A stretch of DNA of 35,223 nt from an uncultured delta proteobacterium (GCA_903923175.1 CAIXWQ010000725.1:1-35223), one strand, 5' to 3'; positions 16,032 through 24,941 are shown, numbered from the stretch's first letter. The notes: generated by a model from the letters alone, not told the origin. Numbers and translations: made by a program.

Positions 16032-16421
16032 GGTCGAGACTCATCTTCGGTGGCTACGCGGGCACACGACGGTGTCGCGCGCCCTCGAGGCACACGACTG
16101 GCTGTGATCGACGAATGCCAATCACGCCGCCGCGACGCGTTTGCTCGTGGTTAGTCCGGTTTGACCGGAGCGCGCGGAACCTAGTCGAGCGCGTCGCCGG
16201 CTTGCAAGCGCCGATTTGTCCGGTTGAGCCGCCGCCCTGTATCCTCGAAAGACCGCATTTCGCTCTCGCCGCGCTCGAGGCCTCCGCGTCGCCGACGCCG
16301 GTGCCGCGCTCGCGCTCGTGCTCGCGCTTGCTTAGGGGGTAGGGGTGTCGCCCCCGCGCCCGCCTTCGCGCCGCACGCGGCCGCGCTGGACGATCGCGCG
16401 CCGCGAGACGACCATCCGCGC
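16032..16421. other. 390-base divergent intergenic region with a small palindrome
   Basis: No convincing gene is seen between the FGE-like gene (minus) and the hydrolase gene (plus). A perfect inverted repeat TCCGGT-TTG-ACCGGA (16155-16169) lies in the middle, and its half-site TGTCCGGTT recurs near 16216. This could be an operator for either divergent gene. No good -35/-10 pair was found by eye on either strand. Confidence 0.4.
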
Positions 16422-18017
16422 ATGCGTGCGAAGCGGTCCTCCTCCCTCGTGTCCGTCGTCTCCGTCGTGTCGTTCGTGTCCTTCGCCGGGGTCGTCGCGG
16501 GCCTGCCCGTGCTCGGCAGCGGCTGCGCGAAGAAGGAAGAGTCGAAGGAGAGCCGCGCCTATCAGCCGGTCGAGAAGCCGGTCGGCAGCGGCGCGGGCTA
16601 CACGGCCGACACCTTCAACGGCCCGGTCAAGGGCGATCGCCTCGCCTCCGCGCGCATCCTGGTCGAGGACGTCGGCAAGGGCGACTTCGCCGGCGCGCTC
16701 ACGATGGTCAGCCCCGAGGTCCGCAAGGTCCTCGACGCGCCGAAGCTCGACGCCGCCTGGAAGGTCGCGTCCGCCGACGGCGGGGCGTACGTGCGCATCG
16801 GCTCCGCCGCCGTCGAGCCCGTCAGCAAAGGCAAATCGCGCGTGCACGTCCGCGCCCTCCTCGCGAAGGGGACGCTCGACGCGTTCGTGGCCTTCGACGA
16901 CGGCAAGGACGAGGCGACCGGCTTCACCCTGACCAAGGCCTGGACCACCCCCGCGGGGATCGACTTCCACGCCATCGAGGAGCGCGACATCACCATCGGC
17001 GCCGCGGCGCGCGCGCTCCCCGGCACGATCACGCGCCCCAAGAACGACGTGCTCGTCATGGGCAAGGCCAAGCTGCGCCCCGGCATCCTGCTGGTGCACG
17101 GCTCCGGCCCCAACGATCGCGACGAGAGCCTCCCCGGCGGCGCGCGCCCGTTCCGCGATCTCGCGCTCGGCCTCGCCTCGAAGGGGGCCATCGTCGTCCG
17201 CTTCGACAAGCGCACCTACGCCGGCTACGGCGAGGCGGTCGGCCTCACCAACGAGAACGTCACGCTCAAGAGCGAGTACCTCGAGGACGTCCTCGACGCC
17301 GCCACCGCGCTGCGCGCCACCGACGGCGTCGACCCCTCGCGCGTCTTCGTGCTCGGCCACTCGGAGGGCGGCTGGCTCGTGCCGATGTTCTTCGCGGCCG
17401 ATCCGCAGATCACCGGCGGCATCGTGCTCGCCGGCAACGCGCGCTCGCTCGAGGACCTGCTGCTGCCGCAGTACGAGTACCTCGCCGCGCTCCCCGGCGG
17501 CGCGGGCGGCGTCACCAAGGAGGTGATCGACGACCTGAAGAAGAAGCTGGATCGCGTGCGCGACAAGGGGCTCTCGACCAAGGTCCCGGCGACCGATCTG
17601 CCGCTCGGCATCGGCGCGACGTACTGGCAGGACGTGCGCCGCTACGACCCCTTCGCGGTGGCGAAACGCATCGCGCGCCCGATCCTCTTCCTGCAGGGCG
17701 GCCGCGACTACCAGGTCACCGAGAAGGACGACCTCGCGCTCTGGAAGCAGGCGCTCGAGTCGCGCACCGACGTGAAGTTCCTCACCTACCCGACGCTGAA
17801 CCACGCGTTCTTCGCCGGCGAGGGGCCGATCACGCCCGCCGAGTATCTGACCAAGCTCGGGCACGTCGACCAGAAGGTCATCGACGACATCGCCGCGTTC
17901 GTGTTCTCGCAGCTGGAGACCACCGTGATCGCGCCGCTCCCCTCGGCGAGCGCGCCGGCCCCCTCGGCCAGCGCCCCGCCGTCCCCCGCCGCGAGCGGCT
18001 CGGCGCCGACGAAGTAG
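16422..18017 (+). CDS. Lipoprotein alpha/beta hydrolase with N-terminal DUF3887-like domain
   Basis: The product is 531 aa from ATG 16422, chosen because it begins the signal peptide; the frame is open further upstream. The signal is Ser/Val-rich and ends in lipobox LGSGC with Cys35. A DUF3887-like segment lies at about 75-185 (KGDFAGALTMVSPEVRKVLD). The hydrolase core follows at about 215-500: GILLVHGSGPNDRDES (oxyanion region), nucleophile Ser314 in GHSEGG, Asp429 in GGRDYQV and His461 in LNHAFF, so the triad is complete. The C-terminus is an Ala/Pro/Ser tail. It resembles serine esterases of the dienelactone-hydrolase/YqkD type acting on small esters; natural substrate unknown. It is anchored outside the inner membrane. 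Confidence 0.88.
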   Translation: MRAKRSSSLVSVVSVVSFVSFAGVVAGLPVLGSGCAKKEESKESRAYQPVEKPVGSGAGYTADTFNGPVKGDRLASARILVEDVGKGDFAGALTMVSPEVRKVLDAPKLDAAWKVASADGGAYVRIGSAAVEPVSKGKSRVHVRALLAKGTLDAFVAFDDGKDEATGFTLTKAWTTPAGIDFHAIEERDITIGAAARALPGTITRPKNDVLVMGKAKLRPGILLVHGSGPNDRDESLPGGARPFRDLALGLASKGAIVVRFDKRTYAGYGEAVGLTNENVTLKSEYLEDVLDAATALRATDGVDPSRVFVLGHSEGGWLVPMFFAADPQITGGIVLAGNARSLEDLLLPQYEYLAALPGGAGGVTKEVIDDLKKKLDRVRDKGLSTKVPATDLPLGIGATYWQDVRRYDPFAVAKRIARPILFLQGGRDYQVTEKDDLALWKQALESRTDVKFLTYPTLNHAFFAGEGPITPAEYLTKLGHVDQKVIDDIAAFVFSQLETTVIAPLPSASAPAPSASAPPSPAASGSAPTK

Positions 18018-18039
18018 GCCCGCTTCGCGCGCGCCCTCA

Positions 18040-18063
18040 CCCCTCTCCGGGCGCGGAGAGGGG
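18040..18063. repeat. CCCCTCTCC palindrome, copy 1 (possible terminator)
   Basis: A perfect inverted repeat: CCCCTCTCC 18040-18048 and GGAGAGGGG 18055-18063, loop GGGCGC. It is preceded by CCTCA as in copy 2 at 28117-28186. It sits between the convergent hydrolase and kdd genes, where a bidirectional terminator would be expected. The shared core suggests a dispersed REP-like intergenic element. Confidence 0.65.
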
Positions 18064-18097
18064 AGAGACGCCACGCTGGCGCCGCGCGAAGGCTCCG

Positions 18098-19174
18098 CTA
18101 GCCGTAGCGCTTTTCGAATAGCGCCCGCACGGCCGGCAGCGAGCGGACGAGGCCGAGCGCGTGGTCCGCGTGCCCGGTCGCGTAGCCGTTGCCCATGACC
18201 AGCTCGATGTCCCGGCCGACCCCTTCGGCGCCGAGCGCCGCGCGGCCGAAGCTGGTCGACATCGAGAAGAAGTAGGCGCACCCGCGGTCGCGCACCGGCA
18301 GGATGGTCGCCATCTCCGCCCCCTCGACGTTCACGCAGCTGATCGCGAGGTCGACCTCGCGGTCGTGGTTCTGCGCAAGCGCCGCGCGGTGCACCGCGAG
18401 CGCGTCGCGCGCGTCGACCTCGAGCACCTCGTCGCAGATGCCGAGCGCGCGCAGATCGGCGGCGAACGGCGCGTACGACTCGATGCCGAGCAGGCGCCCG
18501 GACGGCCCGATCGCGCGCCGCGCCTCGGCCGCGCACAGCACGCCCGACTTCCCGCCCGCGCCGAGCACCAGCACCGAGTCGCCCGGCTTCGCGCGCCGCG
18601 ACACCTGGATGGCCGCGCCGGCGACGTCGAGCACCGCGAGCGCGAGCCGCTCGGGCATGTCGCTAGGCATGCGCGCGAACGGCGCGCCGGCGAAGATCGC
18701 CGCCTTGCCCACCACGTCGAGCTGCGCGCTCGCGCGCCGCACCGCGCGGATCTCGTCGAGCCGCAGCGGCGTCAGCGAGAGCGACACGAGCGTGGCGATG
18801 CGATCGCCCACCGCGACGTCGACCTTGCCGACGAGCGCCGAGCCGACGCGCGACACGCGCCCGAGCAGCATCCCGCCCGAGCCGGTCACCGGGTTGTGCT
18901 GCTTGCCGCGCTTCGCGACCGTCTCGAGCACCAGCCGCGCGACCCCCTTCTCCGCGTCCTCCCCAGCGGGGAGCGCCTCCTCCATCTGCCGGAAGCTCGC
19001 TGCGTCGACGTTCAGCGTCTCCACGTCGATGACGATTTCGTTGTCCCAGCCGACGTCGAAGCCGTTGTCGAGCCGCCACGCGGGCTGGGGGAGCGCCCCC
19101 GCCGGCTCCAGGACCCGGTGGGCCCCGAACGGCTGACCTCGTTGCTCGCGCGCACTTCCGTCGTGGTTCGCCAT
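18098..19174 (-). CDS. kdd: L-erythro-3,5-diaminohexanoate dehydrogenase
   Basis: The product is 358 aa from ATG 19174, with AGGA just upstream; the frame is open further upstream but family similarity starts here. Characteristic blocks run end to end: GAHRVLEPAGALPQPAWRLD, DNEIVIDVETLN, QHNPVTGSGGMLLG, DRIATLVSLSLTPLRLDEI, the Rossmann loop LGAGGKSGVLCAAEA, VNVEGAEMATILPVRDRG, YFFSMSTSFGRAALGAEG and MGNGYATGHAD. The enzyme uses NAD to convert 3,5-diaminohexanoate to 5-amino-3-oxohexanoate plus ammonia, a step of lysine fermentation to acetate and butyrate. Normally it is clustered with lysine aminomutases and the cleavage enzyme; none are in this window. It is cytoplasmic. Confidence 0.92.
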   Translation of the reverse strand: MANHDGSAREQRGQPFGAHRVLEPAGALPQPAWRLDNGFDVGWDNEIVIDVETLNVDAASFRQMEEALPAGEDAEKGVARLVLETVAKRGKQHNPVTGSGGMLLGRVSRVGSALVGKVDVAVGDRIATLVSLSLTPLRLDEIRAVRRASAQLDVVGKAAIFAGAPFARMPSDMPERLALAVLDVAGAAIQVSRRAKPGDSVLVLGAGGKSGVLCAAEARRAIGPSGRLLGIESYAPFAADLRALGICDEVLEVDARDALAVHRAALAQNHDREVDLAISCVNVEGAEMATILPVRDRGCAYFFSMSTSFGRAALGAEGVGRDIELVMGNGYATGHADHALGLVRSLPAVRALFEKRYG

Positions 19175-19362
19175 GGCGTCCTCGTCGTCTTCGAAAATCC
19201 TCGGGAAATTCGTCTCGAGAGCGGGCCCTGCGCACGCCTGGTTTCTGCAGGTCGGCGGTCGGACGCGCGGAGCATAGGCATGCCGGCGCGCCGGCGTGGT
19301 ACGAAGAGGTGCCCGGAAGGCGTTCGCCCTGCCACCACGTAGGTCGCCACGCTGCGGCATCC

Positions 19363-19392
19363 TTGACCCTCGCAGATCCAGGCCGCTAACCT
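19363..19392 (+). promoter_or_regulatory. Candidate promoter of the FHA gene
   Basis: TTGACC (19363-19368) and TAACCT (19387-19392) are separated by 18 bases, a reasonable housekeeping promoter, giving a start of transcription near 19399 and a leader of about 20 bases. A 14-base perfect palindrome GCCGGCGCGCCGGC (19282-19295) lies upstream in the same divergent region and might serve kdd or be incidental to high GC. Confidence 0.5.
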
Positions 19393-19418
19393 TCCAAGGC
19401 TTCCCCCCCGACCGATCG

Positions 19419-20390
19419 ATGGACACCTCGTCGCCGAAAACCGGAGCCCCGCCGGCGTCTGGGCAGCCCAAGCGCGCCTACGCGCTCCGCTTCATTTCTG
19501 GGAAGTATCAGGGGGGCGAGTTCCCGATCTATCCCGACAAGCCGATCATCGTCGGTCGCTCCAGCGATCTCGACATGGTGCTCGTCGAGGACATGGTCTC
19601 CCGCAAGCACGCGCGCATCGCGATGGGCGGCGAGGGGATCCTGATCGAAGACCTCGGCTCGACGAACGGCACGTTCGTCAACGGCGAGAAGGTCAAGAAG
19701 GCCAAGCTCAAGGAGGGCGATCGCGTCCTCATCGGCACGAGCATCCTCAAGGTCGTGGCCGCCGATCAGGCCGCCGGCGTCGTGCAGGGCGACGCCAAGG
19801 CGAACCTCGAGAACGTCGCCGCCGCGCGCCGCACCTCCCAGGTCCGCACGATGAGCGGCTCGCTGCAGGAGGTGCCGCTCCCCGACCTCCTCCAGCTGTT
19901 CGGCACGTCGAAGAAGTCGGGCGTGCTCGTGCTCCGCACCGACGAGCAGGACGTCGGCAAGATCTTCCTCCGCAAGGGGAACATCTACTTCGCGAGCATC
20001 AACGACAACGACGACGTCCCGCCGGTGAAGGCCTGCTACCGCATGCTCACCTGGGAGGCCGGTTCGTTCGATCTCGATCCGCCCGACGACCGCCAGTTCC
20101 CCGACGAGGTCGATCTGACCGTCGCCGAGGTGCTGATGGAGGGGATGCGTCAGCTCGACGAGTTCAACCGGCTCAAGAGCATGCTCCCCGCGCTCAACGC
20201 GCGCCTCGGCGTCGCCTCGCCGCTGATCCCGCCGCTGCGCGACCTCGCCCTCGAGGAGCTCGACGTGCTCCAGATGGTGCACAACTACGGCTCGCTCGGC
20301 TCGGTGCTCAACAAGTCGCTGGCGAGCGATCTGCAGACGGCGACCATCCTGCAGAAGCTGCTCAAAGCGAACTACATCGAGACCAACTGA
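19419..20390 (+). CDS. FHA domain protein with C-terminal DUF4388 (PATAN)
   Basis: The product is 323 aa from ATG 19419. The FHA domain lies at about 21-115 with the phosphothreonine-binding landmarks IIVGRSSDLDMVL (Arg47), SRKHARI and STNGTFVNG. After a linker, DUF4388/PATAN lies at about 143-245: MSGSLQEVPLPDLLQLFGTS, then KSGVLVL and GKIFLRKGNIYFA. It should read the output of Ser/Thr kinases by binding a phosphothreonine partner and relay this through the PATAN module, which in related proteins mediates protein contacts in signalling and surface motility. There is no enzyme domain. pgsA follows 75 bases downstream on the same strand, so they may be co-transcribed. Confidence 0.92.
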   Translation: MDTSSPKTGAPPASGQPKRAYALRFISGKYQGGEFPIYPDKPIIVGRSSDLDMVLVEDMVSRKHARIAMGGEGILIEDLGSTNGTFVNGEKVKKAKLKEGDRVLIGTSILKVVAADQAAGVVQGDAKANLENVAAARRTSQVRTMSGSLQEVPLPDLLQLFGTSKKSGVLVLRTDEQDVGKIFLRKGNIYFASINDNDDVPPVKACYRMLTWEAGSFDLDPPDDRQFPDEVDLTVAEVLMEGMRQLDEFNRLKSMLPALNARLGVASPLIPPLRDLALEELDVLQMVHNYGSLGSVLNKSLASDLQTATILQKLLKANYIETN

Positions 20391-20465
20391 GCTCGGTTCG
20401 GCTCGGCCGGCCCGCTTCGCGCCCCGCGCGCTGAAGTCCGGCCCGCGCAGTGATAGGGGACGCGC

Positions 20466-21200
20466 ATGGTGGACGGGGCGCGCGAGATCGGGACGGGGGA
20501 GGTCGCCGCCTCGCCGATGTCCAAGCGCGCGCTGCGCCGCGAGCGTCGGCGCAAGCTCACGCAAGACGCGTGGAACCTGCCGAACATCCTGACGTACCTG
20601 CGCGTCGTGATGATCCCGCTGGTGATCCTGCTCCTCGAGCGCGGCACCAAGCGCGACGCCATCTACGCGACGCTCGTGTACGCCGCGGCCGCGATCACCG
20701 ACCTCCTCGACGGCTTCCTCGCCCGCAAGCTCGGCATCGTCTCGGTCATCGGGAAGTTCCTCGATCCGCTCGCCGACAAGCTGATGGTCATGGCGTGCCT
20801 CGTCTGGATGACCACCATCGGTCGCATCCAGGCGTGGGCGGTCATCCTGCTCCTCGCGCGCGAGATCTCGATCACCGCGCTGCGCGCGATCGCCTCCTCC
20901 GAGGGGTTCGTCATCTCGGCGAGCGACTCGGGCAAGCAGAAGACCGCGCTGCAGATGATCGGGATCCTGCTCCTGATCCTGGCCTACCCGTACCACCTGC
21001 GCCTGCTCGGCATCGACCTCGGCGTCGTCGACCTCGTGCTGGTCGGGCGCGCGCTCGTGTTCCTGTCGCTCGTCATGAGCTTCCTCAGCGCCGCCGAGTA
21101 CGTCGCGCTCTTCGCGCGCGCGGTCGAGCACAAGGAGGCCCAGGAGGACGCGGAGGACCGCGCGGCCGAGGAAGCGGAGCGCGGGGCCGGCGCGAAGTAG
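20466..21200 (+). CDS. pgsA: CDP-diacylglycerol-glycerol-3-phosphate 3-phosphatidyltransferase
   Basis: The product is 244 aa; AGGGGA (20455-20460) is well placed for ATG 20466. It starts with a basic extension, then LPNILTYLRVVMIPLVILLL. The CDP-alcohol phosphotransferase signature is complete: TDLLDGFLARKLGIVSVIGK followed by FLDPLADKLM, with all Asp metal ligands. About five membrane helices follow and the C-terminus is a charged Glu/Ala-rich tail longer than usual. It makes phosphatidylglycerophosphate from CDP-diacylglycerol and glycerol-3-phosphate in the inner membrane, the committed step to phosphatidylglycerol and cardiolipin. It is convergent with the next gene. Confidence 0.93.
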   Translation: MVDGAREIGTGEVAASPMSKRALRRERRRKLTQDAWNLPNILTYLRVVMIPLVILLLERGTKRDAIYATLVYAAAAITDLLDGFLARKLGIVSVIGKFLDPLADKLMVMACLVWMTTIGRIQAWAVILLLAREISITALRAIASSEGFVISASDSGKQKTALQMIGILLLILAYPYHLRLLGIDLGVVDLVLVGRALVFLSLVMSFLSAAEYVALFARAVEHKEAQEDAEDRAAEEAERGAGAK

Positions 21201-21227
21201 CGGGCGCGAGGCGCGGGTGCGACGCCG

Positions 21228-22679
21228 TCAGCGCACCGTGACGGAGCTCTTCGCCCGCTTCACGTGCCGCGCAGGCTCGAGGTAGTCGAGCTGCAGCTCC
21301 ACGTTCGTCTCGATCGTGTGCACGCCGCCCGGGCGCCCGTCCTTGGTCGCGAGCTTGAGCACCTTGTAGAAGCCGCTCAGCTGATCGCCGGGCAGCAGCT
21401 CCGTCCCCGCCGGGAGCCCCACCATCACGACGGTGCCGACCGTGCGGTGCACCCGACGCGCCGTCGTGCACCGCTCCTCGTACTCGAGCGTGCCGTCGTC
21501 GCGCACGCGCGCGATCTTGTTGGTCTTCACGCAGCCGAGCGTCTCCATGTCCTCGGACTCGTGCTTCACCGTCACGAGCGCCTTGCCGCTCTTCGGATCG
21601 GCGGCCTCGAGCTTCTCGACCTTCTCGACCTTCTCGACCTTCAGCACGAGCTCGCCCGGCGTGCCCACCTCCGGCGCGTCGACGAAGCCCTTCTTGGCGG
21701 CGGCCGACGCGAACGAGGTCGACTCGATCGCCTTGGCGTCGGCCTTCGCGGGGAAGAGCTCCTCGCTCGCCGCGCGCGCCCCCTCGAGCTCGCGCTTGGC
21801 CCGCGCGAGCTCGTCTTTCGTGAAGAGCGGGCGCACGTGGTACGCGTCGCGCTCCTCGAACTTCTTCACGCCCTGGTAGCCGCGCTCGGCCGCCTTGCGA
21901 CAGAAGACGAGCTCCTCGACGTCGTCCTGAAGGCGCGGCCGCAGCTCGCGCACGATCTTGTCGGGGAGGGGCGCGTACGCGTACGCGTGCTTGCTGCCGA
22001 CGAACGCGCCGAGGATGCCGACCTCGAGCGAGTAGCGGCGGCCGACGAAGCCGAGGTACGGATCCGCGAACGCCTTCGCGTCGTCGTCGCGCAGCGCCTG
22101 TAGCGCCGCGACGCGCTGCATGAGGCTCGCGGCCCCCTTGGCCTCGTCGAGCTTCGCGCGCTGCTGCGCCTCCTCGGCCGCCCACTTCGTCGAGAGCGCC
22201 TTGAACGACTTGCCGCACGACCTGCGGAACGCCTTGCGCGCGGCGGCCTGCGAGAGCTCGGCGTAGACGGCGAGCACGTCGTCGTACGAGTCGCTCTTGC
22301 TCATCTGCTCCCAGCCCGGCAGCCACTCCGGGTCGAGGTTCTTCAGCTTCGCGCGCACGGGGTTGAACAGCCCCTTGGTGCCCGACTCGGTCTTGCCCGG
22401 CTTGATCCCTGCGCGCTTGCGCAGCTCCTCGCCGCACTCGGCCTTGTCCTCGCAGTCGGTGAGCCCCGACTCGTCGTAGGCGTCGGCCAGGGCGTCGCCG
22501 TCCGTGCCTCCTCCCGCGCCCGCGCCCGCGCTCGCGTCGTCGCCCTTGCCCGCCTCCGAGCCCCCCTTGCGCGCGCTCTTCGGCCCGCCCGGCAGCCCCG
22601 AGACGTTGACGACGCCGCAGCCCAGCTCGGCGGCGCACGCGATCACCAGCGCGCCGAGCACCAGGTTCGATCGAAGCAT
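21228..22679 (-). CDS. Secreted or lipid-anchored protein of unknown function (483 aa)
   Basis: The ATG at 22679 is followed by a short hydrophobic segment with two possible lipoprotein Cys (ALVIAC or AAELGC). A Gly/Ala/Asp-rich linker (GKGDDASAGAGAGGG) leads to a mostly helical charged body from about residue 100, rich in Lys/Glu/Ala (LDEAKGAASLMQRVAALQAL), then a beta-rich C-terminal part (TVGTVVMVGLPAGTELLPGD, VELQLDYLEP). A small 9-bp repeat codes KVEKVEKVEK. No family is recognised. It is the last gene of a minus-strand cluster, 31 bases after the Cys-motif small protein, so it is probably co-transcribed with it and the rRNA methyltransferase. Confidence 0.8.
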   Translation of the reverse strand: MLRSNLVLGALVIACAAELGCGVVNVSGLPGGPKSARKGGSEAGKGDDASAGAGAGGGTDGDALADAYDESGLTDCEDKAECGEELRKRAGIKPGKTESGTKGLFNPVRAKLKNLDPEWLPGWEQMSKSDSYDDVLAVYAELSQAAARKAFRRSCGKSFKALSTKWAAEEAQQRAKLDEAKGAASLMQRVAALQALRDDDAKAFADPYLGFVGRRYSLEVGILGAFVGSKHAYAYAPLPDKIVRELRPRLQDDVEELVFCRKAAERGYQGVKKFEERDAYHVRPLFTKDELARAKRELEGARAASEELFPAKADAKAIESTSFASAAAKKGFVDAPEVGTPGELVLKVEKVEKVEKLEAADPKSGKALVTVKHESEDMETLGCVKTNKIARVRDDGTLEYEERCTTARRVHRTVGTVVMVGLPAGTELLPGDQLSGFYKVLKLATKDGRPGGVHTIETNVELQLDYLEPARHVKRAKSSVTVR

Positions 22680-22710
22680 CCCGCCCGTCTTCTCCAGGCT
22701 CGCGCGGCGG

Positions 22711-22920
22711 TCAACCCTCGAATTCCTTGCAGAATGCGAGCTCGGCCCCCTCGCGGAGCAGCGCCTCGCGGTGCTCGCCCATGGGCCACGCGTTGCCGCA
22801 GGCGCCGCCCGCGCCGGGCGCGCCGCGCGAGGGATCGAAGTGCGCGCAGTGCTCGCAGGCCCAGCGCAGCGCGAATTCGCGGGCCTCGGCGAGCAGCTCC
22901 AGCGTGACGCGCGTGCGCAT
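22711..22920 (-). CDS. 69-aa protein with four conserved-looking Cys
   Basis: The ATG at 22920 follows the methyltransferase stop by 25 bases. Cys are at 22, 25, 41 and 64 (WACEHCAHFDP, GACGNAW, AFCKEFEG), a C-x2-C-x15-C-x22-C spacing able to hold zinc or an iron-sulfur cluster. It has a helical N-terminus (LELLAEAREFALRWA) and no signal peptide. Codon use and the purposeful Cys spacing support a real gene. Function is unknown; its place directly after an iron-sulfur RNA methyltransferase may be meaningful or simply an operon habit. Confidence 0.75.
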   Translation of the reverse strand: MRTRVTLELLAEAREFALRWACEHCAHFDPSRGAPGAGGACGNAWPMGEHREALLREGAELAFCKEFEG

Positions 22921-22945
22921 GGTGCTCCTGCCGCTCCTGCCGCTC

Positions 22946-24247
22946 CTACGCGCCCGGCGCCGCGCGCTCGCGTACGAGCGTCGCGACGACCTCCACGTGG
23001 CTCGTGCCGGGGAAGAGATCCACCGCGTCGAGCGAAGCGACCCGCAGGCCGGCGGCGAGGAGCGTCACGAGATCGCGCCCGAGCGTCGCCGGATCGCACG
23101 AGACGTAGACGACGCGCGCGGGGGGCTTCTTCGCGATGGCCGCGCAGGCGCCCCGGGCCCCGGCGCGCGGCGGATCGAGCACGACCACGTCGTAGCCGGC
23201 CGGCGGTCGGATCGCGTCGGCGTCGCCCGGCGAGAGCTTCACGTTCGTCGCGCCGCGATCGGCGAGGTTCGCGCGCGCGGCGCGGACGGCGGGCTCGACC
23301 GACTCGACGGCGGTGACGGCCGCGGCCTCGCGCGCGAGCGCCACGGTGAAGTTCCCGCTCCCGGCGAAGAGCTCCAGCACCTTCTTGCCGGCGGCCTCGG
23401 CGCGCGCGATCACCAGGCGCACCAGCGCCGCGTCGCCGACCTCGCTCGCCTGCGCGAAGCCGAACGCGGGGGTCGCGAGCGGCACGCCGTCGCTCGCCGT
23501 CGACAGCGCGCGCGGATCGCCGACGATCGCGGGCGCCGAGGCCCCGGCCAGCGCGATCGCGACGCCGGCGAGCTTCCCCTCCGAGACGAACCGCTCGCTC
23601 GCGGCGAACGCGCTCGGCGGCAGCACGGTGGGCCACTCGATTGCGAGCACCGGGAGCCCGCCGCTGCCGAGCGCGGCGCTGACCTCGCCGCCCCCGGTGC
23701 CCCCCGCGAGGATCGCCCGCGCGAGCTCGCGCGCGGTGTCGAGGCGCGGATCGAGCGCGATGCAGATCTGCGGCTCGACGATGACGTGCGAGGCGTGCGC
23801 GAGGTAGCCGACGAGGACCTTGCCCCCCGCGAGCGCCTTGGCGTGTCAGCGCGCGCGCGTGCGTCCACGCGCCGGCGTGGCGTCGTGGTGCTCGATCGCG
23901 AGCTCGCGCAGCGAGGCCGGCAGCGCCTCGCGCACGATCGACTCGCGCGCGCGGCGCTGGGCGGCCGGGGCGAGGTGCAGGAGCGCGCACCCGCCGCAGC
24001 GTTCGAGCTGCTCGCACGCGGGCGCGACGCGATCCTTCGACGGCGCCAGCACCTCGAGCAGCCGACCGCGGCGCGGCGCGCGCCCCGGCTCGATCTCGGC
24101 CATCACGCGCTCGCCCGGCGCCGTGCGCGGCACGAGCACGGCCCCGTCGTCGGTGCGCGCGAGCCCCGCGCCGCCGGCGACGATCTTCTCGATCAGGAGC
24201 TCGCGTCGCTCGGCGCGTCCACGCGCGGTCTTCTGCGGTGCGCTCAC
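22946..24247 (-). pseudogene. 23S rRNA (uracil-C5)-methyltransferase, RlmD/RumA type, broken by one in-frame TGA
   Basis: GTG 24247 overlaps the stop of the upstream gene (GTGA). A single frame runs to 22946 except for TGA at 23848-23846 (codon 134). Before it: a TRAM-like domain (LLIEKIVAGGAGLA) and cluster Cys78, Cys84, Cys87 (ACEQLERCGGC). After it: the fourth cluster Cys162 (PQICIALDP), SAM motif LELFAGSGNFTVALA, VVLDPPRAGARG, catalytic Cys384 in YVSCDPATLGRDL and the final THVEVV base. All catalytic residues are intact, and no frameshift is needed, only readthrough of one codon. Relatives use SAM and a [4Fe-4S] cluster to methylate U1939 or U747 of 23S rRNA. The stop may be a recent nonsense mutation (for example CGA to TGA) or a sequencing error. 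Confidence 0.88.
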
Positions 24248-24933
24248 GGGAAGTTCTGGGCCGGTCCGCCGCGCTGGTAGAAGAAGCTGAAGCTCCCGGA
24301 GATGGTGCCGAACTCGGTGCGCTGCGCGTCGGGCACGCTCGGATCGCCCTCGCGCGGATCGACGAGGTGCACGTTCTCGAACGTCCCCGAGATGCGCTTG
24401 GCGTTGGTGTCGCGCGTGTTGATGTCGCCGTTGAAGATGTTCGTGAAGGTGATCTTGCCGCTGACGGCGTGCATCACCAGCTGGATCTGATCGCCCGCCG
24501 AGTAGATCGGGGCGCCGCACGTGCCGCGCAGCGAGAGCGACATCTGCACGTCCGGAAAGGGGACCCACGGCGCCGAGCCGGGGAGCCGCTCGAGCTGCAC
24601 GTCGTAGGTCACCGACTTGGGCTGCCCGTCGGGCGGCGTGCTCGCCGCGATCTTGGCGAGCGTCCCCTGCACGTCGTGCACGAGGATGGTGAGGGCGTCG
24701 GCGTACTCCTGGAACCCGCCCCCCTGCTGGATGCGGATCAACAGCTGATCGCCGCTCGCCTCGGCGGCGAAGAAGTTCGCCCCCATGTCGTAGGCGCTGA
24801 GGTCCTTGTTGCAGACCGGCAGCGTGATCGAGCCGGTCACGTCGCCGCTCCCCTGGCCGACGGCGCACGCCATCGCGTTGGCGCCCGCGCCGGCGAGGAC
24901 GAGGAGCGCGGCGGCGAGGCGGAGCGGGCGCAT
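24244..24933 (-). CDS. Secreted protein of unknown function (229 aa)
   Basis: The ATG at 24933 starts a clear signal peptide ([20 protein letters not shown]) ending near AMAC, which could be a processing site or weak lipobox. The mature protein is beta-rich with several Cys ([23 protein letters not shown]) and phrases such as [20 protein letters not shown] and [11 protein letters not shown]. No family is recognised. It is the first gene of a four-gene minus operon; its stop overlaps the methyltransferase start. It is driven by the minus-strand promoter at 24969-24942. Confidence 0.82.
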   Translation of the reverse strand: MRPLRLAAALLVLAGAGANAMACAVGQGSGDVTGSITLPVCNKDLSAYDMGANFFAAEASGDQLLIRIQQGGGFQEYADALTILVHDVQGTLAKIAASTPPDGQPKSVTYDVQLERLPGSAPWVPFPDVQMSLSLRGTCGAPIYSAGDQIQLVMHAVSGKITFTNIFNGDINTRDTNAKRISGTFENVHLVDPREGDPSVPDAQRTEFGTISGSFSFFYQRGGPAQNFP

Positions 24934-24941
24934 CCACCAGG

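Noticed and set aside
13593-16154. 853-aa ORF antisense to the FGE-like gene
   Set aside because: Repetitive Arg/Ala/Val composition and no domain; the minus strand is clearly coding.
19175-19471. 99-residue N-terminal extension of kdd
   Set aside because: Family similarity starts just after ATG 19174, which has AGGA upstream; the extension would cover the FHA promoter and start.
19386-21131. 581-aa ORF antisense to the FHA gene and pgsA
   Set aside because: Composition is that of an antisense shadow and it spans two well-supported genes.
23846-23848. TGA as a selenocysteine codon in the methyltransferase
   Set aside because: The position is neither a cluster ligand nor the catalytic Cys, and family members do not use selenocysteine; nonsense mutation or read error is simpler.
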